A stretch of 64,000 bases of DNA from Chalara sp. BL73 (lineage: Eukaryota; Ascomycota; Leotiomycetes; Helotiales): positions 186,001 to 250,000 of the forward strand of contig CAKJVC010000058.1 in assembly GCA_918026815.1 (NCBI GenBank), written 5' to 3'. Below the pieces are notes generated by a model, which was given only the letters and a program-made list of their open reading frames with translations, was not told where the DNA came from and did not search any database. The first letter of the stretch is position 1; each line of letters opens with the position of its first letter. Shown here one piece after another: positions 10,627-22,368 of this stretch. Position numbers and translations under genes: made by a program.

Positions 10627-11214
10627 ATGCTTCCACTCATAGTCTTTGGAATTGGACTTGTCCTGCTGCTGCCCTTGGCTGGTGTCTTATGGGCCGTGCA
10701 CAATCTCAACGCAAATAGACCTCCGAAGTTGTCAATCACCGCGGCATCATTCAAGTCCAGCACAGGAGAAGATGCGCTCCACCATCGAACCGCCTCCGAC
10801 GTAAAATGTTTGCTTGTCGATACCTTCCGCCTACGAGTGGAAGATGAAATGAAATTTAAAGGCAAGCTGTTAGGTATCAACAACAAGTAGTGTGGCCTAG
10901 ATCACCTGCCTTTACAGCCGACTAACACCTGTTGTAGCCGTTCCCAATGCCTTCCTGACTTTAAAACGCTCCTCAACCTCGCAGAATCGAGGAAAGGACT
11001 TCTGCCACAATGGTGGAATAGCTCCGTACGGCGCGATTGCGAACAATTCGCGGTGCAAGAGATGCAGGGTCAATACAAATACAACGGGCATCCTGAGGGC
11101 AATATTTATTCTTCGACAACAGAAGGGCGGATCCAAGAGCATTATGCGGACAAGAATATGGCGGTAAAGTTAAGAATATTGGGGCAGAGAATCTACGGCA
11201 CGTCGGTCGTGTAG
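10627..11214 (+). CDS. Short membrane-anchored protein related to the C-terminal region of fungal MYND-type proteins
   Basis: Exons 10627-10886 and 10938-11214 give 178 residues. The intron of 51 nt has donor GTAGTG, a perfect GACTAAC branch point and acceptor GTAG. Residues about 3-25 are a hydrophobic helix (LIVFGIGLVLLLPLAGVLWAV), followed by LNANRPP. Next come the conserved blocks VDTFRLRVEDE, LNLAESRKGLLPQWW, CEQFA, and EHYADKNMAVKLRILGQRIYG. I associate these with a region at the C-terminus of fungal MYND-zinc-finger (SamB-like) proteins. Here the zinc finger itself is absent and is replaced by the membrane anchor. Conservation on both sides of the intron supports a real, intact gene. 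Function unknown; the family link rests on motif memory and should be read as likely rather than certain. Confidence 0.65.
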
Positions 11215-11517
11215 CAGGAAAGCGTCAAAGAGGGATCCGCTCCTGCGTTATAAATAATAAAGCAAACGATTGAGTTCATGCACAAATCGCTCTTGCAGGT
11301 TATTTGGAGCAGAATGCAGACTGCAAGCACATCCATCCATGCTCTAGTTGAGTATGCCGCTCTTTCTATCCTCTTTGCCATGAAATCTTCGCGTTCGTTC
11401 TCTCTGTTCTATTCTTCACTTTCCACTACCATATCCTCTGCGAAAATCAATTTTGGAAAAATTGCAATTCCTGCAAATATCCTAATTCTATCGTATTAAT
11501 TCTTCTATTCATTTACA
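11215..11517. other. Upstream region of the lipase gene
   Basis: No gene is seen. It holds the 3' flank of the preceding gene and the TATA-like element of the lipase. Confidence 0.55.
11249..11256 (+). promoter_or_regulatory. TATA-like element upstream of the lipase gene
   Basis: TATAAATA lies about 260 bases before the ATG at 11518. This is rather far for a core element, so a long leader or a closer start site is possible. Confidence 0.3.
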
Positions 11518-13084
11518 ATGCGGTGGAATACTCTTTTCCTTCCATTGGCTCTATTGCCATTTGGATTTGCTTCTCCGGAAGGTCAGCCAAGACCTCTTGA
11601 TGTCAGAGAGCTTATTCGAGAACTTGTTGGAGTTGCCAACATTGGCGCTGTTCAAAAAGTTGCAGGTGGGACAAATCAAGACACAGAAGTCATTGTTCAG
11701 ACTATGATCAAGGTTTATGGTATGCTACTCACTGAATTTTGCTACTGTCTCGGTGGCTTCATGCTGATTCGAAATAGAGAAAATAATTAATCGCATTCTA
11801 ACGCCAAATGACATACCTATTGCTACCCGCACAATTCTCGATGCAATTCTGAAACGACTGTTAGGCAATGGCATTGGTGAGATTACTATGCATGATTATC
11901 TCGACTACGCTAGACTTGCCCTGGATCGTCCTGAGCTGTTTATCCCAGACAAAACTGTGAGCACGTTGGTAGCAGGATGTAATATGTCTCTATCCGTTGG
12001 ACAAGATTCAGCAAAGGACGGCTCAAACCACACAAATCCTGATGTTCCCCTGGGCAAGGTTTTTTACAACAACACTGAAGACGAAGGTTCATTCTCCGTT
12101 GAGGAATCGTTCCTACGAAGTGCAATGTATATTCCTCGTAATTTCACATGGGGCCAAAAGCAGCCCGTTTTGCTAGTGCCAGGCACTGGCCTTACCGGCT
12201 ACTCCAACTTCCACGCTAATATTGGGAAGTTACTCTCATCCTCATCCATTGCAGACCCCGTATATTTGAATGTCCCTGGGCGACTCCTTGGCGATCTTCA
12301 AGTCAACGCCGAATACGTGGCATATGCTCTGAAATACTTGCACGCTCTGACAGGAACGACGCCTGCTGTGATAACTTTCTCCCAAGGTGGTGTGATAACA
12401 CAGTGGGCTCTGCGATTCTGGCACACAATCCGCTACCATCTGTCCGATTTTATAGCTATTAGCCCTGACTTCCATGGAACGAAATCTGCCGGATTCGCGT
12501 GCGGTACAAATTTGTTCCGCTGTTTTCTATGTACTCCAGCAGTCATTCAACAAAAATACGACAGTAATTTCATCAAGGCCCTTCGAAAGGATGGTGCCAA
12601 GACTTATGGAGGCAAGAGTGCTTATGTCCCCACAACAACGATATATAGCGGAACCGATGGCATAATCAGACCTCAGGGTGGCACAGGTGCTTCGGCTTAT
12701 CTTCTTAATTCCATGGGCCAACCAGTCTCCAACATATATCTTCAAGGTGCGTGTGCCCATCAGCCTGCTGGTGGTCCAGTCTCCCACGCTGGAGTGCTAT
12801 ACAATTCGGTTACTCATGCACTTGTGATGGACGCGCTGAAACACGATGGGCCGGGAAACTTCACAAGAGTTAAGAGAGCATGTGCAGACTTTGCTGCACC
12901 CGAAATCAGCTTTCAAGATAAGGCTGAAACATTGGCTTTGCTGTTTCATGGCCTTTGGCAAACTCTTTCGTGTAGAGATAAGGTAACCAAGGAGCCAAAG
13001 CTCAAGGATTATGTTTTTGAGCGTTGGGACAGGAATGTGTCTGTAGCATCCCTTCCGAACCATAACATCTCATTCGGCCATTAA
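11518..13084 (+). CDS. Secreted CalB-like lipase (alpha/beta hydrolase)
   Basis: Exons 11518-11719 and 11778-13084 (intron 58 nt) encode 502 residues. A signal peptide covers about residues 1-19 (MRWNTLFLPLALLPFGFAS). After a roughly 150-residue N-terminal extension comes the core: PVLLVPGTGLTG (oxyanion region), nucleophile S269 in TFSQGGV, D361 in YSGTDGIIRP and H404 in VSHAGVLYN. These match the Ser-Asp-His triad and spacing of Candida antarctica lipase B. The Q after the nucleophile serine (SQGG) is also CalB-like. Predicted to hydrolyse acylglycerols or other esters outside the cell. It is longer than the yeast enzyme because of the N-terminal extension, which is usual in filamentous fungi. 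The join VYG/EKIIN keeps the frame. Confidence is high on family, lower on substrate. Confidence 0.9.
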
Positions 13085-13497
13085 TGGTGGTCTGGATGGC
13101 CCCCTTTCCTTCACGTCGCAGGTTAGAACTTCAAGATGGATATGGGGATCAATTATAGCACTTTGTTTCTCTGTTCGCTTATTATTCTAGAAAATCATGG
13201 GACCCTTGGTCACATTGCATTACATTGGTTAATCGTCGCTGGTGGCTTTTAGCCTCGGGAGAGCCAACGGTGTTACGCGTTTTACTCATTGTAGTTTCTC
13301 TATTTTTCACCATGAAATAAAGTTTGGCATTGATATATGCTTCCACTGCTAATTATGTTCTTGCCTTGTGCCGAGCTAGAGCCTCGCCCACGTTTCTTGT
13401 TGAAAGTTACAAACACAGTTTCCGTCCGGCCTTCCAAGTGGAGTATCTCCAGGTCCAGCACACTTATTGACTGTCCTTTTCCCTTGGCCTCACAAGA
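13085..13497. other. Intergenic region
   Basis: No gene is seen: 3' flank of the lipase gene and of the decayed 2EXR gene, which converge here. Confidence 0.55.
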
Positions 13498-14246
13498 TCA
13501 GTTCTTTAAGACCTCTGAAAGCAGGCATAATCCAGCCACCCAGATATTTAGAGATGACGTCTTGAACGATAGTGCTTCCGAAAACTCTTCTTCTCTTATG
13601 ATGTATAGTCGCTCGATGGACGCAGTGAATTCGGGTCTCTTGAAGATAAGTTCCGAAGCAGACTGGTAGAGCTCCAGCTCTTCAAGCCAAGCTATATCTT
13701 TGACTACATCCATGCTAAATGGGCCGTGCGGGTAGATAGTTTGGCAAGAGGTCTGGTCGATGGAGGATAGTAAACACTTTCAAGGCCTCGAGTCGACTCA
13801 TTCTGCAGACAAACAAGTCGCTGGAATATGTGTATGAGAACTTGCAGCCTGGGGACTGCCATTACACCAGCCTTCTCGTCGTCGCTCCTTAATCGCTTCA
13901 CATTCACCGGGTTAATACAAAGCTTTATGCAAGTCTCGAGGTATGGCCTCGACAACTTTGCTCCACTGTTCACGTGGAAGTGGCCTGGACTGAATGGATA
14001 TCAAAGTAATAAACTTGCGACATTGAGCCGCAATTCGCCCGGAAATTCCGCAAATTGAAATATGTACGTAAGAGGTGAAGGAAGGACTTGAGCTGCAAGA
14101 TCTTGGTTGGGATCTGGTAATTCATGATTGAAGACATTTAGTTTCGAGACATCGGGTTCTGGTAAACCTGTCAAGGTGTTGAAATCGAAATCTGGTGGCA
14201 AGTCAGAGTATATTGGTCGTTTAGGGCGAAAATGAGGAGGCCCCAT
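13498..14246 (-). pseudogene. Decayed 2EXR-domain (F-box-like) gene
   Basis: Reading the minus strand from the ATG at 14246, the frame runs to FQFAEFPGELRLNV, the start of a fungal 2EXR domain (normally F..LP.ELR..IW). It then loses frame at about 14015. A second frame continues KFITLISIQSRPLPREQWSK and reaches a stop at about 13912-13914. A third frame supplies LFVCRMSRLEALKVF, the conserved VCR-SR-EAL block, and ends at a stop. The last frame, MDVVKDIAWLEELELY onward, runs to 13498. The domain order is that of a single 2EXR protein but it is spread over three frames with internal stops, and no intron placement rescues it. I read this as a pseudogene. A sequencing-error explanation would need several indels. 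Confidence 0.6.
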
Positions 14247-14402
14247 CGTGTGAATGAAGTGTTGCTGGTGGGTTCCCGTAACATGATGTTGTGGTGTGGT
14301 AATAAACGGTTCGAAGAGTTGTTTGCTAAAGATAATATAGAGATGAGTGAGAAGATGCGGAGACACTGTCGGTAAAGAAGGCACAACCCAGATATTTAGC
14401 AT

Positions 14403-15087
14403 GGAGATTTCACTTTTGTGATAAAGGCGATCATGTTACGAACGAAATTAGGCTGAGCTGTACTCCGTTTTTTATCGCTTATGAAGCTGATAGCCAGAGA
14501 ATGGGTGGCTAGATACCTTTCTCTGTTAAAACGTTTGGCAAGTTCTTTGATCTTCTACATAGGATAGTCTTGTGACATGTACCGCCTTGGTTAGTGGGCA
14601 CAGGTTCTGAATATCTGTATGGCTGTGACTAAAACTTAGCGAACAATCTTCGCAAGCTAATTCTTTCATCCACTTAACGTGCTTGCAATAAGAAAACTAG
14701 ATGAATAATTTCATTCTAGAAGGGCTAAGTGCGGCCCAGAGGAACGACATTCAAGAGACGTTACGACTTCACGTGACGTGCCTCCTTTTGATAAGCGAGG
14801 CGATGCTTTTTCACATTATGAGGGAAAAGTTTGCCCTCAGACTCGAAACAAATCCGAATTACCATATTTCACAACATAAAGAATGGCTGCTGTGCTATAG
14901 ACATATTTACAATCTTGATTGGCGTTTGATATGTACATTTCGGCAATCTTTGTCCAGCTGTATCAAGATAACAACAACGAGAGAAGACATGTTGGTACCC
15001 AGTAGCCAACACGTTGGAAGAGAAAGAATCACCTTGAATAATAGCTTGTATACGTCCCCATATACATCTTGATGCCTGAAAGAATAT
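14403..15087. other. Intergenic region
   Basis: No gene is seen. An open frame at 14701-15072 on the plus strand (123 codons) shows no domain and no splice partner. Confidence 0.5.
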
Positions 15088-16517
15088 TTATCGGGCAAAG
15101 GTGGAGTTGATGGGTCCGAACTTAATGTTGGAGTAGGTGACGGAAGCACCAGGAGATTGAGCCTCAACATCAGCCGGAACACCAGAGGTGGTTGGGCAAG
15201 TGCCACGTGGTCCACCGGGGCCGGTCTTGTCGACTGGGTAGGTAGAGTCAAGCCAGAGCATGTTGGCGTAATGGTCGTCCCAGATAGACATGACAAGAGT
15301 CATACCACCGGCCATAGCGGAGCTCATCGATGAGAAGCCTCCATGAGTCTTGAATGGATCAACATCACCGAAAGCAGCCTTGGCGGCATCGCAGAAAGCT
15401 GGGGTGATGGAGTTGCCAGTAACACCAGAGATCTTGGACTGAGAGTTGGGGATGACTTTTCCGCCCTGGACGTAGAAGCGCTTAATCTCAGTGAGCGGAT
15501 TGCCGATGAATTGCGTGACGACAGTGAACACCTTGCTGGTGTCAACCGTGAGGCCCTTTCCGTAGAAAGTGGTGTCTCCCATTCTGTAGGAGTTGAAGTC
15601 GCATCCGTCGGGATCGCAAGTTCCGGCATAACGGGTTGCTGAATAGGTGCCTCCGCAATTATCACCGTTGCAGATGCTCTGGGAAACAGGCTGGCAGGAG
15701 TGTGGGGTGTATGCTGTTGAAATCGAGTTTGCTTCCCAGACATCCATCTCGGCACAGCATGAACCCTTGCCGCCTACACCAGCATTGGCGTCGTTGGAAG
15801 ATGGCTTCCAGCCCTCAACATTGCCCTTACCGAACAAAATCAGTACAACTTTCCCACACTTTTTGGGGGGGAGAGATTTCAACGGGTCAAACTTACGGCT
15901 CCATTGATAAACTTCAGGTCACGAGGACACTGAGCATCGCAGTACCCTGTACCATACTTGGCACCCGCTTTATTAGTGGAATACTTGGCCATTCCACCAT
16001 CCTTGTCCATAGATACAAAGTAAAGAGCGCCGTTAAGACCACAGGGAAGATTGGAAACGTCGACGTCAAAAGTGAACTCGTTGTTCAAAAGATTGAATTG
16101 TTGGTAGGAGGTATCAGTGTCCATAAGATACAGACGCGAGCCAACGTTGGTTGCATATTGTCCCTTGGTGACAAATGTGAGCTTCAAGCTGTTACCAGAA
16201 GCAGTCGCACCATATGTTGCGGTATAATCAGCACCTTCCAAAGCGCAATTAGCGGCACACTTTGTATTGTCTGGGCACAGTGTGGCGTTCCATGTGTTTC
16301 CAGTGTAGCAGTTCGTGGTTGAACCGCTGGTCTTGTCGTGGAGCCAGCGCCAATTGGAGTCGATAACCACCTTTCCGTTCACGGTCGTGCAGCTACCTGA
16401 AGATGTACATCTCTGCCATGTCATTGAAGGATGAGTCTCGGTCTGCAAGGTGCCGGCTTGTTGGCCACGGACGGCACCACCGATCAAGGCGGTAGCAAGA
16501 AGAACACTTCGATACAT
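15088..16517 (-). CDS. GH7 cellobiohydrolase, secreted, no cellulose-binding module
   Basis: Exons (minus) 16517-15897 and 15825-15088, intron 71 nt, phase 0, joining FINGA to [12 protein letters not shown]; 452 residues. A signal peptide of about 18 residues precedes [13 protein letters not shown], the usual mature N-terminus of fungal GH7 enzymes. The catalytic signature EMDVWE gives nucleophile E233, D235 and acid/base E238. Cysteines are many and placed as in the family (for example [18 protein letters not shown]). The chain ends [15 protein letters not shown] right after the catalytic domain, so the linker and CBM1 found in many cellobiohydrolases are absent. It should release cellobiose from cellulose chain ends by a retaining mechanism. 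A cellobiohydrolase is favoured over an endoglucanase by length and by the loop-rich sequence; that distinction is inferred. Confidence 0.95.
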
Positions 16518-19500
16518 GGTTATTTTGGTAGGAATCAGTGTACAGAAAGTAGATTTGTGGATGAGAAAGGGAAAGGCTCCTCGCGGAGCCGACAGACTTT
16601 AAGTACAGCTTTGCGCATAGTGCCAATCCTTCCGTAAGTAATTGCGGATCACGAAGACGCGTTGAAAAATGAATCCAGGAAGACGGAACGACGGAAAGGA
16701 CGCTCCTTATAACCGTGCCTAGTTTAATCCGAGTTGAGAGGTGCAGCACACGGCGGATAGCTGCTCCTTTCCCTTGTGGATAAGATCCACATAGCACCTG
16801 TGACCTTGCCTAAGAGCTCTTTTCTTGGAGGCAAGTACCGGCAGTGTCGAGAAACCCATTAACGAGATATCTGAATATTGCCTATACGGGAGGCAAAGCT
16901 ACGCCACGATATGATGGGATTGAACTATCACTGGTCGGCAAGGTAGTTGAGCAGATGACATCTGGAAGTTTTCGGAAAATTCTCGAGACAAGGCTGTGTA
17001 ATGGAGTTAGAGTTACACAGTTGACTTAAAGGGGTATAAGTTCATCTAGAAACACATTATATAATGCAAGAGTTATACCACCTTGGTAACCATTGGCGCG
17101 GGCTAAAGACGGATCAGGATCGAGAAGTATCTCTGGGTATATTTTCTCTTGATGGTCCCCCGCAATCATAATTTTCCTGAGTATGGGGGTGTGGCTTCCG
17201 ACCCTGGTCGTGTTCCTGATCATATGAGTTGGGCATCGGAGGCTATTGCAGAAATGCCAAAACCATTACTGTGTACCTGAAAAGTCGACGGGTTTTGAAG
17301 GTTGTCCATTTTCCCACATGTGTTGGGGTATCCGACTGGTGGGACAAATGTCCTAACATAATCTGAAACGTAAAGGCTACGATAAATCGATTTAGTTAGT
17401 ACAGTTGGGCACTATTCGTTTATTTCCTTTTCCAGACTGAATTCATATGGGATTCTCAACCGAAAAGTCTGTGCACAGTTGCTTTCACGGATTTCGGATA
17501 TCAGTTCTCTCAACCCTATGAGATACCAAGGATTGTGATATAAAAAAAAAACGCATGCGTTGGCATGGACTTTTGCACTTTAGCAATACATGATGGTATC
17601 TGATTTGAGAGTGCCGTAGAATCTTTTCTTGACATCCTTTCTAGAATATGAATAGTTGATTTAAAAAATTGTAAAATAGGGTTAGAGCTTCCGCACAACC
17701 TCACACCTACCATGCCCTTGAAGTACTCATGCTATAGCCAAAAGATAGAGATGAGAAGCGTGGAAATGGCTCAAATTGGCAGTCATAATTAGAATAAGAT
17801 TACTTCACCCACTTGGAGTTCAATAAGACTCCAGGACATCCCACCGTCATCAGCAGTTGCCAGCTCCTGGATACGGATTATCCTAAGATACGATGGGCCA
17901 GACGGCATAACTTGCCGAATGCCCTCATTGTTTACGCGGATAAAACGTCTACCAGAAAAAGGAGAGTCACGATTGCCACAGGCATCGTTGCGTGTTGAAA
18001 TGATCAGGTGAAGGTATCACTGGTTGAGGCGGAACCACGCAACCACTCATGAGTTGACGTTGCCTCGATATACTACCCCAGATTTCGCATGCCCCCCAAG
18101 GAATTAAATAAAGCCGTAGATCTAAACAGCCAGGCTATAGACGGCAGATAACCTTGGCACAAACGCGACTTAATATTGGCCCGTAGTGAAAAATGTTCTA
18201 TCCAAGAAATGGGAGAGAAGATTATGGTTGGCTCATTTGATGCAGGCAATATAAAAAGGGCGGGGAACCTTGTCCGAAATCGTGCGGTTTACTGACGCTC
18301 CGGCTTGTATTTACCCATCACTATCGGAGCCGATGACAATATAGTGTTCTATCGAATAAATATATGAGCATCCCAAGTTTTGTAATAAATGAGGGCCTAG
18401 AAAGCTTCGAAATACGGGGTTTAAGCTGCTCTAAGAAGTATTGCCTTGTCGTGTACTCCACAATACAAATTGTGACCACGTTCTGGCTCATCAAAACTAC
18501 TCAAAAGTTGTCCCAAGCACTCGCTCCAAGTACCGCGCTAATCAGATTATTGAAAAGCTTAATCGAGCGTTACTGTGCCGATCATTAGCCGGTGAGGTGA
18601 CATTCCAACCCGTTTTGGTAGGCCTTGTCAGCTCTTTGACAAACAGGATTCAAGGCTTTATCGTCAAATTATCCTCGGTAGAGTAACGGTCATAAAGAAC
18701 TGTACACTGGGGAACCATAAAAATTCATGCTGTGATCAAAGACTGTAGACTTTGTCCCACTCGGAACATGTTGTTCGAATAATTTTGAGTGATCATGCAT
18801 GTAGAGAAAAGCTCTATATTGCTCCCTGTTTACAAACCTCGATTCTCCTCAATGTTACACCAAGGTTCAATATAGCCCAGACAACGGCAAAACTTTCGCG
18901 AGGTCCAAGTTTCGAAAATATGGGGGAGGCGTCAATACTGCAGCAAAACTTGCTCAAGGAAATGTAAAACGCCGCTTTCTGGTCAGCTGTGAGATCCACT
19001 TCCCTTCTAACTTCATCTCATGCCCCTGAGTGAAACAAAAATAGAGCAGTTTCTCAAAAGTGCAAACTTAGCGACCCTTCTCAGAAGTAATGATTGGGTG
19101 TCGAAGTAAGGTATAAGATCACTCTGGTGAGGAAGGACGCAACCCGTGTCCGAGAAGGGGTGTTTGTGTGCTCTCAAACAGACTGCGCCGTGATGCTGAG
19201 CAGCAATACTATTCTCCTTGTAGGTGTCTGCCATTTGGCTGCATAAAGTTTATCTGGCCAACCTCAGCTACTCAAACATTCTGCATACTTTGCTTAAACT
19301 CACCTTTACGGAAGAAAAGTCTCCAGTCCAAACATGCTCAGCTTTATTTACTATGCCTCCGACCTTCATGAAGCCTCGCGAAGGTACACCACAAAATCTT
19401 CGAAGCCTGCGCTCCCCTTTCCTGTGAATCCCACAGGATGAGCTACCGAGAACAAACTTTTGGTTCAGAGGAATCCTTCAATCATTTAGGAGATTGCCTT

Positions 19501-20569
19501 GGGCGGCGGTATCTGTAGCGAATCCAGCTGGTCGATCCTAATCAGGTTTCTGAAGACGTGACGATGCTGTGCTTTGCTTCTAACCTCACGATGCAGAAAT
19601 CGGATCGACTACTGCTGCCCTTCGAGTGAGGATTCGCTGTGTGAGACGACCAGCGTCGAGTTGATCATGTTGTGCTTTGATCTTCTGTTCTTTGCATATT
19701 GTTTCGTTTCCATGGCATCAATAATCGCTGATATAGCATTCTTAGTTTCTCTCATATATGTTTTAAAATGATTCGTGTTTGTCCCAGGTCGTACCAAATC
19801 AGAGAACTAGAGGACGTCGAGATATGGAGACACTCTAGATATAAGAATATAATGCATAGGCAAAACATAAGCTGGGCTGGATCGCGCAATCGTAACAACT
19901 CAAGATGCCATAAGCTTATACAAACTTTATCCGTACCCATGGCTTTGGATTTTCACATGGATCTTTCCCACCATTTCGAGGTCGTCATATGCATGCAAAT
20001 GATGTGATTCACCATGCCGCCATCCTGTTCTCCTCTGAAAAAAGTATAGACACTGCCATAGCCTCGCCTCATATTTTTTTCTGTTGCATCTACATGTTAA
20101 AATTAGTCTCTGCTGTCAAGCTATTAATAGTGTACAAGTGCAAAGACTACAGTAGTGATCAGACAGTAGCTGGTTCTTATTTATTGTCCACACTGAAATT
20201 CAGAACAGGTCTGTGAATAAGGTATATCACCATTTAACTCATAGGTGATTTCATGCTTGCCAGTAAAGAAATAACACTTACTTACATCTTTAGTTTTAAG
20301 TTGTCTGTGTATTGCGTTTCCATCCTCCATATTATAACCACTTCAAGATAAGTCAATAACGAAGTCCACTTCCTCACTCGCCCTGGTCTTAATGTATTCA
20401 ATTTTGCTTTTGTACGTCTATGGTAAGTTCATTAATCAACTCCATGCATAGGGCTTTTCTATTACCCATTGCCCAAAGCCCAAACGATCTACCCATATGC
20501 TATAAGTCGTGTGAAATCAGCCGTAATTGATTCTTCTCCGCTCCATTCCAGCAACTCTCCCGCATGCGC
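16518..20569. other. 4-kb gene-free stretch upstream of the cellobiohydrolase
   Basis: Only open frames below 82 codons on either strand, none with a signal peptide, known domain or splice continuation. The left few hundred bases form the cellobiohydrolase promoter. The rest shows no inverted terminal repeats, long terminal repeats or transposase motifs that I could see. It may hold decayed repeats beyond recognition. Confidence 0.55.
17101..17107 (+). promoter_or_regulatory. Possible XlnR/Xyr1 site (GGCTAAA) upstream of the cellobiohydrolase
   Basis: GGCTAAA matches the GGCTAA core bound by the cellulase/xylanase activator XlnR/Xyr1. It lies about 585 bases upstream of the GH7 start codon. 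The match is short and could be chance. Confidence 0.25.
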
Positions 20570-22368
20570 TTAAGGTGCACTGATGTTTCCTCTGACACCT
20601 CCCTTCGCACCCACCTCTCTTGCAGTAACTGTGATGCTGAGATCCGCAGCCACGTTGACCATAACCTCGACCTTGCTACCCTTCTTAATGTCTTTAACTG
20701 CAGCCTCAGCCAAGAGGGTACCGATTCTCCAAACCTTGTCCCGTTGCTCTATTGGTCCCTCATCTTCTGAGTCACTGGCATCGCTGTCTTCCTCGGACTT
20801 CTCCTTCGGCTCAGGCTCTACCTGCGAGACTTTGATGTGGCTATCTGCTTCTACGATTTTGATCAGAGCATCGCCCCCTTTCCCAGGTGCATTGATGTGA
20901 ATAATACGGCGGGCTGGAACGGCCGTCTCGGCCAAGATAACAGGCGAGAAGACACCGACCTTCTCGTCATCAGAGATAGCTAGGACACCAATCGCATTTG
21001 ACAAATGTTTAACGGTTGTAACTGCGGCATGAGTCGATTGCTCAATATCCTCGGCCTCATATTCCTGGATCAGGTTGGCTTGTAATGCTGCACCTCTTGC
21101 TTGTAATTCTGCAGGATTGATTGCGGTAGGTAATGTAGAGGGCGCAAGAATTGCAGCTTTGGAGAAGATGTGGCCCAACCCAATTGCAATCTTTGGGGTG
21201 TGAGATAAGCCTCCAGAGAGAATAATTTCGTCAATATCTAGAACATCAAGTTCGGCTTTCTTTACAACGCCCTCAATCAGACGGTTGATTCCTGCGAAGA
21301 CCTTGTTACCGAGGGTTTCGTAGCGGAATCTGTTAATCGTTGAGGTGAAGTCAGCACCCTCAGCTAAGGATTCCACGCTGAAGCTAGCATTCTGTCCGAT
21401 ACTGAGGGCCTTCCTTGTAGCCTCAGACTCCAGCTTTAGCTTGGCGTAAGGTCTTTGCTCCTTTCGAGGATCTGTTGTGTTCCATTTGATGAATTCCTTC
21501 GCGAAAAAGTCCTCAACTACTTTGTCAAGTGCGAACCCCGCAAACTCATAATCGTGGGCCGTGGCCAAAATAGTGTAAATACCATTTCTTGACGCTACAA
21601 CTGCAACATCTGAGCGTGTTCCACCTAGATCTGCAACTACAACGATTTTGTCTGTCCCATTATGCTCGTTCTTTGCATCATATGCAAGAACAGCTGCGAT
21701 CGGCTCAGGAATGAGCTGAAGAACCTCGAGGCCAGCATCTTGTGTGGCTTTCGTTAAGGCTTCCTTTTGCTTTTCGCTGAAGTTTGTTGGTATGGTAAGG
21801 ACCGCTGAGTTGACTGTTTTCCCTGTATAGTCAGATGCAGACTGTGCCAGGCGCTTTAATAGCCGTGTGGCGGCCTCGGAGACAGGAACAATAGATGGCT
21901 CGGAGTCTGTTTTGTCTTGGATCGTGAAGGCAACGCTTGATTCGTGTTCTTGGGGATGGGCGGAGGCATGAGCGTGGGTAGGATCTATCGATTTGAACCT
22001 ATAGCTTTGTTTAGCAGAGTTTAAGAAAGAAACAGAAGGATGCCTACTCTTGTCCCAAAAAGTCTCTGAAGTATGCGACTGTGTTTTTGGGATTTCGTAC
22101 AAGTTGCGACTTGGCTTGCTGGCCAAAGTATTCCTCCCCGTCCACATACGACAGGACCGCAGGAATGAAACGATCTGCAAGGGTGCTTTAGCTAGAGCCT
22201 TGTGTCTAACAGATAAGTGCTTTACGAACCTCCATCTTCGTTTGCGATCACCTCGGCCTTGTCCTCTACAGCGATAGCAATTGAACAGTTCGAGTTACCA
22301 AAAGAGATGCCAATCGCATGTCGCTCCCCGGGTGTAGGACCAGTCGCTGATGATCCCTCTGCTGCCAT
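20570..22368 (-). CDS. SSZ1: Ribosome-associated atypical Hsp70, Ssz1
   Basis: Exons (minus) 22368-22230, 22174-22048 and 21998-20570 with introns of 55 and 49 nt encode 564 residues, close to the 538 of yeast Ssz1. The N-terminus contains HAIGISFGNSNCSIAIA, the altered phosphate-1 loop of Ssz1 (canonical Hsp70s have GTT). DRFIPAVLSYVDGEEYFGQQAK follows. VVVADLGGTRSDVAVVA and IILSGGLSHTPKIA mark the remaining actin-fold motifs. A short beta domain and no EEVD tail or lid confirm the Ssz1 type. With the J-protein Zuo1 it forms the ribosome-associated complex, which stimulates Ssb on nascent chains. Internal acidic stretch KEKSEEDSDASDSEDEG is typical of fungal members. First intron donor GTTCGT is non-consensus, but the join EDG/DRFIPA is clear. 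Confidence 0.95.

Noticed and set aside
18441..18686. Frame containing KYRANQIIEKLNRALL, at first reminiscent of a retroelement integrase end
   Set aside because: No neighbouring integrase, reverse transcriptase or LTR sequence, and the match is a few residues only.
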